A stretch of 29,014 nt of DNA from an uncultured Duganella sp. (GTDB taxonomy: Bacteria > Pseudomonadota > Gammaproteobacteria > Burkholderiales > Burkholderiaceae): contig CAMLSG010000047.1 of the NCBI GenBank assembly GCA_946482635.1, forward strand, positions 1-29,014, written 5' to 3'. The notes under the pieces are model-generated. The model had not been told where the DNA came from, did no database searches, and saw nothing but the letters and a program-made list of their open reading frames with translations. Of the stretch, positions 19,679-24,561 are shown in pieces (the stretch's first letter is position 1; every line of letters begins with the position of its first letter). A program made the translations under genes and the position numbers.

Positions 19679-20095
19679 TCCCTCGGCCGGGCTGGCGCCT
19701 TGCGCGTCGGCCTGCGCCTTCTGCTGCCGCTTCACCGTCGCGATGATGGTGTTGCGGATGGTCTTCAATACCGTACCGCCATTGAACGGCTTCACGATAT
19801 AGCCGTTGATGCCCATTGCATGGGCTTTCTGGATGGTGGCCTGGTCGAATTCCGACGACACCATGAAGATCATGGCTTTCGGCCATTCCTTGCGCATGGC
19901 CAGCATGGCCGGTTCGTCCGCCTCGATGCAGTCGCGCGAAATGCAGATGATCTGTGGATGATGCTTGATCAGCAGGACATTGCCTGCCACGCAGGTGTGC
20001 GCCTGGCCGACCACGTCGTAGCCGCCGTCGATCAGCACCGTGTTGAGCAGGCCGCGTGCAATGGCGCTGCTGTCGATAAGAACCGCTTTTAACAT
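19664..20095 (-). CDS. Stand-alone receiver-like protein lacking the phospho-acceptor aspartate
   Basis: A 143-aa CheY-like protein: one receiver domain (about 1-123) and a 20-residue Gln/Ala/Lys tail. The start [17 protein letters not shown] and the switch motifs MVSS (78-81) and YIVKPF (99-104, Lys102) are receiver-like. However, the acidic pair is Asp8-Ser9 and the position of the phosphorylated Asp is Ser53 (in [14 protein letters not shown]), with an Asp two residues later. It is therefore probably a pseudo-receiver that signals without classical phosphorylation. No histidine kinase is adjacent. It starts 8 bases after the nuclease gene and has no clear ribosome-binding site, so translation may depend on coupling. 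Partner and output are unknown. Confidence 0.8.
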   Translation of the reverse strand: MLKAVLIDSSAIARGLLNTVLIDGGYDVVGQAHTCVAGNVLLIKHHPQIICISRDCIEADEPAMLAMRKEWPKAMIFMVSSEFDQATIQKAHAMGINGYIVKPFNGGTVLKTIRNTIIATVKRQQKAQADAQGASPAEGSDEV

Positions 20096-20103
20096 CAGGA
20101 GGT

Positions 20104-20892
20104 CTAACGGTGGTCCCAGGCCAGCATATTCCAGCTCACGCCGATCCGGACGTCCGTTTTCAGTTGTACCAATTGACGAGAAAGATACAACATCTCGCGC
20201 TCTTTTCGTAGGCTTTCGCCGACTTTGTCCTTCAAGATGCCTGCACCGGCCATGATTGCGTCCAGAGTGCCGTAAGTTCGCAACAGTTTCGCGGCGGTCT
20301 TCACGCCTACGTTGGAGACGCCGGGGATGGAGTCGGTCTCGTCGCCCATCAGCGCCAGCAGGTCGGGCAGCATGCCGGGCGTGACGCCCCACTTCTGCTC
20401 GACCCAGGCGCGGTCGTGCCATTCCGACTTGAAATGGTCCCAAATGCGGGCGCCTTCGGCGATCAGGCAGTGCAGGTCCTTGTCGGTGGTGGCTACCACC
20501 GCTTCGCCGCGGTTCTCGCTGAGCCAGCGCGTGACCACGGTACCGATTACATCGTCGGCTTCCACTTCGGGAATGGCGATCGGGCACATGCCGATCCTGG
20601 TCAGCTGCATGTAGAACTCGGGCAGCGCCTCGCGCAGTACTTCCGGCATCGGCTGGCGGCCTTCTCGGTAGCCCTTGTACAGGCTATGGCGCCAGGTGGG
20701 ACCGCCGTAATCGAAGGCTGGAAGGATATGGGTCGGCTCGTGGCCGTTGACCAGGCGCTGGAAGGCGTTGAACGCATGGCGCATGGCGATCTCGGCTTTG
20801 AGGTCCGAGTCCGGTTCCGGACTTGCCTCATACACACGCCGCACAATATTCAAACCGTCAATGGCCAGCAATCTTCCTGTCATAGCCGGCAT
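20104..20892 (-). CDS. 5'-3' exonuclease / flap endonuclease-like protein (ExoIX/Xni-like)
   Basis: A 262-aa protein equivalent to the 5'-nuclease domain of DNA polymerase I without the polymerase. LLAIDGLNIVRRVYEAS at the N-terminus carries the first metal Asp. FDYGGPTWRHSLYKGYREGR is the arginine/lysine-rich helical arch region. EVEADDVIG and TTDKDLHCLI give the central acidic cluster, and LMGDETDSIPGVSNVGVKTA is the H3TH DNA-binding motif with two more aspartates (about 180-199). The catalytic residues appear intact, so it may be active, unlike E. coli Xni, which keeps only part of the site. An in-frame ATG at 20883 is an alternative start. It is followed by the receiver-like gene. Confidence 0.88.
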   Translation of the reverse strand: MPAMTGRLLAIDGLNIVRRVYEASPEPDSDLKAEIAMRHAFNAFQRLVNGHEPTHILPAFDYGGPTWRHSLYKGYREGRQPMPEVLREALPEFYMQLTRIGMCPIAIPEVEADDVIGTVVTRWLSENRGEAVVATTDKDLHCLIAEGARIWDHFKSEWHDRAWVEQKWGVTPGMLPDLLALMGDETDSIPGVSNVGVKTAAKLLRTYGTLDAIMAGAGILKDKVGESLRKEREMLYLSRQLVQLKTDVRIGVSWNMLAWDHR

Positions 20893-21020
20893 TTTACCGC
20901 ACAGCTACTTGCTGTTCCGTATCGCCGCGTGCAAAGTCAGCACAGCTACAGATCCCTTCAAGCAGACTGATCGACAATGGCGCAACACGGCTCTGACCCT
21001 GTTCTGCGTTCCCTCAAATT

Positions 21021-21072
21021 GCCTCCACCTGCATCAGGATTAAGATGATGATTCAAGATTGCGAATGGAGGC
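21021..21072 (+). promoter_or_regulatory. Leader of the antitoxin gene with a possible RBS-masking stem
   Basis: GCCTCCA (21021-21027) is an exact complement of TGGAGGC (21066-21072), the ribosome-binding site of the antitoxin start at 21077, with 38 bases between. If transcription starts upstream of 21021 the site could be masked. A weak promoter (TTGCCT at 21019, TAAGAT at 21041) would instead start inside the loop, so the stem is uncertain. Confidence 0.3.
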
Positions 21073-21076
21073 TGAG

Positions 21077-21310
21077 ATGGAGCCAACTGTTTCAATGGAA
21101 GAGTTCGCACGTGACCCGATCAAATGGTTGGAGCAGGCTCGGGCGAAAGAGGAAAATTTCCTGATTTCAGATCACGGGGAATTGATCGCGCAGGTCACCC
21201 CGTTCCCAGTTCCCGATCCGACCGCAATTGATCGATTGCGTGAAATGACAATGAGTTACGGAGACGTGTTATCGCCCGTCTGGGAAGCTGAGCCAGAGAC
21301 GAGCAAATGA
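21077..21310 (+). CDS. Phd/YefM-type antitoxin
   Basis: A 77-aa protein beginning MEPTVSMEEFARDPIKWLEQA, with the helix-strand pattern and NFLISDHGELIAQVTPF segment of type II antitoxins of the Phd/YefM fold. The N-terminus normally binds DNA and the C-terminal tail wraps the toxin. The ATG at 21077 is preferred over earlier in-frame starts (ATG 21065, TTG 21059) because GGAGG lies five bases ahead. Its stop overlaps by four bases the start of a PIN-toxin reading frame, the classic toxin-antitoxin layout. That toxin is internally deleted (next entry), so this antitoxin may be an orphan. Base composition is less GC-rich than the neighbouring core genes. Confidence 0.78.
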   Translation: MEPTVSMEEFARDPIKWLEQARAKEENFLISDHGELIAQVTPFPVPDPTAIDRLREMTMSYGDVLSPVWEAEPETSK

Positions 21311-21471
21311 TATTGCTCGATACGCACACGCTAATCTGGTGGTATGAGAGAGATTCGCGTCTTTGGAACCACGCCGCGACGGCAATTGAACTTGGACAGG
21401 GGTACGATGCTTCCATCGTGACGGCAGATCGCGAAATGCAAGGTTATCCGAACATCGCCACAATCTGGTAA
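21307..21471 (+). pseudogene. PIN-domain (VapC-type) toxin with internal deletion
   Basis: This 54-codon frame starts at an ATGA overlap with the antitoxin. It reads MILLDTHTLIWWYERDSRLW, the start of a VapC-like PIN RNase with its first catalytic Asp (residue 5). It then jumps to ATAIELGQGYDASIVTADRE and QGYPNIATIW, which match the C-terminal end of the same family (the TAD Asp and the closing strand). PIN toxins of this group usually have about 125-135 residues; roughly 70-75 residues from the middle, with the central Glu and Asp of the active site, are missing. The frame is preserved across the junction near residue 20-22. The product cannot be an active RNase. Whether the remnant is translated or still binds the antitoxin is unknown. 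Confidence 0.82.
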
Positions 21472-21505
21472 GAACGCTCCCCTTTAATCAGTTTCACCAG
21501 CCGTT

Positions 21506-22051
21506 TCACTCGCTGAGACGCGATCGCACTTCCATCAAGGCAAACCCGAGTAGATTCATTCCCGTCCATTCGGATGGGTTCTCTGCATACGGCGAATCTG
21601 CAGCAAAGCCTGTACCCCAGACGAAATCAACGGGGCTTGCTTCCACCAGGACTTGTTCGCCAGTGGCGAGCAGGAAGTCGCGCAACGGGGCGTTCTGCGC
21701 GAACTTTGCATAGTTGGCCTGGACCACGATATCCCAACGGTTCGCGGCCCAGACTTCTTCATCGAACCCTTGTACTTCGCGGCCGGCGGCTTTGGCGACT
21801 GCCGGGTTGCGAGCCTGCAGGATACGTTCCAGCGCAACTGCGTCACTGAACAAGCGGGCCTTTTCCGCCATCATGAAATGTTCGGCTGTCGGGTACCGTG
21901 TGCCATCGATAACGAACTCCGCTTCGAACCATTGGCTGAAGCAAGTCTTCGTGATCGAACCATTCTTTGAAGGCTGATGCCCCCAGAACAGAACCATCCT
22001 GGGTTGCCCATGATTGCGAACATGCTCGCACAGCTCGATTACATTCCTCAT
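21506..22051 (-). CDS. NADAR family protein (YbiA/DUF1768 type)
   Basis: A 181-aa protein covered by one NADAR (NAD- and ADP-ribose-associated) domain. Visible landmarks are CFSQWFEAEFVIDG (about 37-50), the signature YPTAEHFMMAEKARLF (53-68), AANRWDIVVQANYAKF (102-117), VEASPVDFVWGTG (136-148) and GMNLLGFALMEVR (164-176). Family members bind ADP-ribose-like ligands. Some remove ADP-ribose from guanine bases or cleave riboflavin-pathway intermediates, so this could be an ADP-ribosyl glycohydrolase. Its ATG overlaps the stop of the TIGR02452 gene (ATGA), so the two proteins are made together, which favours a role in ADP-ribose removal or recycling over a riboflavin role. The substrate is inferred. 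Confidence 0.87.
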   Translation of the reverse strand: MRNVIELCEHVRNHGQPRMVLFWGHQPSKNGSITKTCFSQWFEAEFVIDGTRYPTAEHFMMAEKARLFSDAVALERILQARNPAVAKAAGREVQGFDEEVWAANRWDIVVQANYAKFAQNAPLRDFLLATGEQVLVEASPVDFVWGTGFAADSPYAENPSEWTGMNLLGFALMEVRSRLSE

Positions 22052-22896
22052 TTAATTTCTTCTCCAGTGAACTCCGCTTCAAAGGCGGCAACTGCTGCGC
22101 CCTTCCGGTCAAGCACCGCAAAGACCACGTGCTCGAACGCATCGCGGTACTTGGGATTGCGCAACAGATGCTGGGCGAACCAGCGCGCCATGTCCGCCGG
22201 CTGGTTGCCGAACACGCCGCAACCCCAGGCGCCAAGCACCAGTGCGGTATGGCCATGGTGCACGGCGAGCGCAAGCAGCATTTCAATGCGGGCCAGCATG
22301 GCCCCCTCAAGCTCGCCGAGGCGTTCGGGCTCATTGCGTGCGACTGCGCCGCGATTGACCGCCGGCGCGGTCACCATCGACGCCAGATATGGCTCGTCCA
22401 ACAGTTCGTAATCGTCGCCGCGGAAGACCGGCACCTTGGGCGAATAAATCATGTCGTCCAGGTAGATGCAGGACTTGAGTGAGCGGTTTGCCTCGTACAT
22501 TTCGTTCATTTGAACGATGCATGGATAGAGGCCGGACGACTTTGCCAGGTTCTCCTCCTGCGCCTCGGCGCCGCCAAGGAAGCCACCGCCCGGATTCTTG
22601 GCCGACGCGAAGTTCAGGCACAGCGGGTCGGCATGACCGAGCCCGATCAGGCGGCGCGCGGCCGCCAATGTCGGTTCATTACGCACCTCGAACCTGGTCG
22701 CGAAGGATTGATGGCCACCTTGGCGGTTCACCGGTTGCCCGAGGGCCCCGGCTTTGTAATGCACCGTGCCAGCTTTGGCCTGCGCCAGTGCGTCCGCGAT
22801 TTCCACGTGCTTGCCATGGGAATTTTCATAGCCACCAGCCTCCAGGAAGGACAAGGTTTCCTGGGCGATGCGGGAGCGGACTTCTCGATTGATCAT
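22048..22896 (-). CDS. TIGR02452 family protein (microbial PARG / macrodomain-type)
   Basis: A 282-aa protein with an N-terminal helical part (about 1-90) and a macrodomain-like core. CLNFASAKNPGGGFLGGAEA and AQEENLAKSSGLY hold the GGG (103-105) and QEE (113-115) motifs of bacterial poly(ADP-ribose) glycohydrolases, with the catalytic glutamates in place. LVLGAWGCGVFGNQP is the second phosphate-binding loop and FEHVVFAVLD closes the fold. It should hydrolyse ADP-ribose linkages on protein or nucleic acid, or related compounds. It is the first gene of a two-gene operon with NADAR, behind a promoter with three similar palindromes. AGGAACA eight bases or so before the ATG at 22896 is the ribosome-binding site. 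No ADP-ribosyltransferase toxin is seen in the window. Confidence 0.88.
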   Translation of the reverse strand: MINREVRSRIAQETLSFLEAGGYENSHGKHVEIADALAQAKAGTVHYKAGALGQPVNRQGGHQSFATRFEVRNEPTLAAARRLIGLGHADPLCLNFASAKNPGGGFLGGAEAQEENLAKSSGLYPCIVQMNEMYEANRSLKSCIYLDDMIYSPKVPVFRGDDYELLDEPYLASMVTAPAVNRGAVARNEPERLGELEGAMLARIEMLLALAVHHGHTALVLGAWGCGVFGNQPADMARWFAQHLLRNPKYRDAFEHVVFAVLDRKGAAVAAFEAEFTGEEIK

Positions 22897-22898
22897 TG

Positions 22899-22946
22899 TG
22901 ATGTTCCTTTCTTTTTATTGGTTTTTTAGATCAAGCAGGAACATCA
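22899..22946. repeat. 10-bp inverted repeat in the leader of the PARG/NADAR operon
   Basis: TGATGTTCCT (22899-22908) and AGGAACATCA (22937-22946) are exact complements separated by 28 AT-rich bases. On the minus strand the proximal arm contains the ribosome-binding site AGGAACA. If the message started upstream of 22946 a stem would hide that site; the best promoter, however, puts the start near 22936, so the distal arm would be outside the RNA and the repeat would act, if at all, as DNA. Confidence 0.6.
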
Positions 22947-23001
22947 TAATCCACTTAGTGTGGTTTCACAACTAAGTTAGAATATTTTTTACACTAAGTG
23001 T
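22943..23001 (-). promoter_or_regulatory. Promoter with three ACT(A/T)AGT palindromes (candidate operators)
   Basis: On the minus strand TTGTGA (22971-22966) and TATGAT (22948-22943) are 17 bases apart, a good sigma-70 promoter 47 bases before the TIGR02452 gene. Three palindromes of one pattern lie on it: CACTTAGTG (22952-22960, in the spacer), AACTAAGTT (22970-22978, at the -35 edge) and CACTAAGTG (22992-23000, extended to 11 bases at 22991-23001, touching the GST stop). Centres are 18 and 22 bases apart, about two helix turns. This looks like a repressor array for the operon. The regulator is not in the window; an NrtR-type ADP-ribose sensor is one possibility but is a guess. Confidence 0.6.
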
Positions 23002-23672
23002 TAGCGCAGCAGTTCGTACGGGCCGCCGCGCTCCAGGGCACGCTGGTAGGCCGGGCGGGCGTGGATGCGCTGCAGGAAGGCTTGCAGGCGCGGATGGCTG
23101 GCACCAAGGCCGGCGCGCGAGGCGGCCGCTTCAAGGGGGAAGCTCATCTGGATATCGGCGGCGCTGAACTCGTTGCCAGCGAACCAGTCGCGGTTGGCGA
23201 GTTCGGACTCCAGGTAGGCCAGGTGGCGGTCGATATTGGGCTGCACGAAGCTCGACATCACCTTCTGCGCGATGGCGCGCTTGATCGGCTTGACGAAGAA
23301 CGGCGCCGGCGAGGATTCAACCTTGTCGAACACGAGCTTCATCAGCAGCGGCGACATCAGCGAGCCTTCGGCGTAATGCATGAAGTAGCGCCAGCGCAGC
23401 TTGTCGGGCGTGCCGGCCGGCGGCACCAGCCGGTCATTGCCATGCTTCTCCACCAGGTACTCGATGATGGCGCCCGACTCGGCGACGATATTGCCTTCAT
23501 GCTCGATCACGGGCGACTTGCCCAGCGGGTGCACCTTGGTCAGCTCCGGCGGCGCCAACATGGTCTTCGGGTCACGCTGGTAATGCTTGATCTCATAGGC
23601 CAGCCCCAGCTCTTCCAGCAACCACAGCACGCGTTGCGAACGGGAGTTATTGAGGTGGTGGACAATGATCAT
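23001..23672 (-). CDS. Glutathione S-transferase family protein
   Basis: A 223-aa cytosolic GST. The N-terminal thioredoxin-fold domain (about 1-80) starts MIIVHHLNNSRSQRVLWLLE, where the Ser of NSRSQR is the likely catalytic residue, and includes the cis-proline motif GKSPVIEHEG and the glutathione-binding ESGAIIEYL. The all-helical C-terminal domain (about 90-223) has the FAGNEFSAADIQMSFPLE motif. It conjugates or reduces electrophilic compounds with glutathione; the substrate is unknown. The ATG at 23672 is chosen because GGAG lies nine bases upstream; a start at 23687 has no such support. It is upstream of, and in the same direction as, the PARG/NADAR operon, but a separate promoter lies between them. 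Confidence 0.9.
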   Translation of the reverse strand: MIIVHHLNNSRSQRVLWLLEELGLAYEIKHYQRDPKTMLAPPELTKVHPLGKSPVIEHEGNIVAESGAIIEYLVEKHGNDRLVPPAGTPDKLRWRYFMHYAEGSLMSPLLMKLVFDKVESSPAPFFVKPIKRAIAQKVMSSFVQPNIDRHLAYLESELANRDWFAGNEFSAADIQMSFPLEAAASRAGLGASHPRLQAFLQRIHARPAYQRALERGGPYELLR

Positions 23673-23702
23673 GAGCGCGCTCCGCAAGGTTAAAATGGAG
23701 CC

Positions 23703-24005
23703 ATGACTTTACCACTGACCCAGGAATCCATCGCGACACTGGTCCAGGAGCCGCACCTGGCTCGCATGGTGGAGTTCTGGAGCACGACCATGCTGGGCAC
23801 CAAGAGCTTCCAGGGCAATGTCTACGGCAAGCACATGGCGCTGCCGGGCGTACAGCCGCAGCACTTCCAGCGCTGGCTTGCGCTGTTCCAGTCGACGGTG
23901 GACCGCCTGTTCGAGCCAGCCGTGGCGGAAGAATTCCGCATCGTTGCCAGCCGTATCGCGCAAAGCCTGCAATACGGCTTCTTCGGACAGGTGCATTTCA
24001 GCTGA
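23703..24005 (+). pseudogene. Group III truncated haemoglobin with an internal deletion
   Basis: The 100-codon frame begins TLPLTQESIATLV, the first helix of group III truncated globins, and then goes straight to EPHLARMVEFWSTTMLG, which normally comes about 30 residues later. The B-C-D region with the FYxRVRxDxLLGPxF motif and the B10 tyrosine is absent. Downstream it is normal: GKHMALPGV holds the proximal histidine (His44), FQRWLALF the conserved tryptophan, and RIAQSLQYGFF the last helix. Normal length is about 130-140 residues. An in-frame TAA at 23691 rules out a longer start. It could be a non-functional remnant or a globin unable to bind oxygen normally. It overlaps the convergent EAL-like gene by eight bases. 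Confidence 0.7.
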
Positions 24006-24561
24006 AGGCGTCGGCGGCGCTCATCACCGAATAGCTGGCTTGCCAGCGGCGCAGCGCAGCCGGCAGCACCTGCATCGGCTGCGGCGCTGCGATGAAGTCG
24101 CCGGAAGCCTGCGTGCATCCTTCTTCCCGCACTTGTAGCCAGTCCAGCAGGTTGGACACCTCGCAGCAGCCTGCATGCCCCTCGTCGCGCAGTTCGAGCC
24201 GGTGTTGCGCAATGCCTGCCTGCAGCATCAGTCCCTGGATATCGGCCGCAAGCGCGATGGCGTCCGGCGTATCCTTGCTGAATGCCAGCGGAGGGAGGCA
24301 CAACACCATGTCCAGCTTGAAGCCTTCCGCCTCCCACATCCTTAAAGCAGCGAGCGCATCGCACACCATGTGCAGCAGGAAGATCCGTTCCAGTCCCGAA
24401 GCCGACAACTCGCCGGCAAAATCGCAGTAGTGCAGGACGCCGCTGCCGGGACGGCGCCAATGGACAGCAGCCAGCACGCTGCCGATGCTGCCGTCACGCG
24501 CGGCAACCCGGGGCTGGCACCAGAGTTCAAACTGGCCCAGCTCGAGTGCATTACCAATCAA
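23998..24561 (-). CDS. Degenerate, shortened EAL-domain-like protein
   Basis: A 187-aa protein with an EAL-type outline but without the catalytic sites of c-di-GMP phosphodiesterases. ALELGQFELWCQPRVAARDG and the HWRRPGSGVLHYCDF segment correspond to the start of EAL domains, but the EAL triad is replaced (LAAVHW), the N-site is LCLPP, and the ELTE motif reads LRDEG. Between about residues 125 and 150 some 50 or more residues of a normal domain appear to be missing before the closing region (GDFIAAPQPMQVLPAALRRW). The start is a TTG at 24561 with GGAGGTG just upstream, inside the last 11 bases of the TonB-receptor gene, so translation is coupled to it. It may bind a partner instead of hydrolysing c-di-GMP, or be decaying. 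Confidence 0.6.
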   Translation of the reverse strand: MIGNALELGQFELWCQPRVAARDGSIGSVLAAVHWRRPGSGVLHYCDFAGELSASGLERIFLLHMVCDALAALRMWEAEGFKLDMVLCLPPLAFSKDTPDAIALAADIQGLMLQAGIAQHRLELRDEGHAGCCEVSNLLDWLQVREEGCTQASGDFIAAPQPMQVLPAALRRWQASYSVMSAADAFS

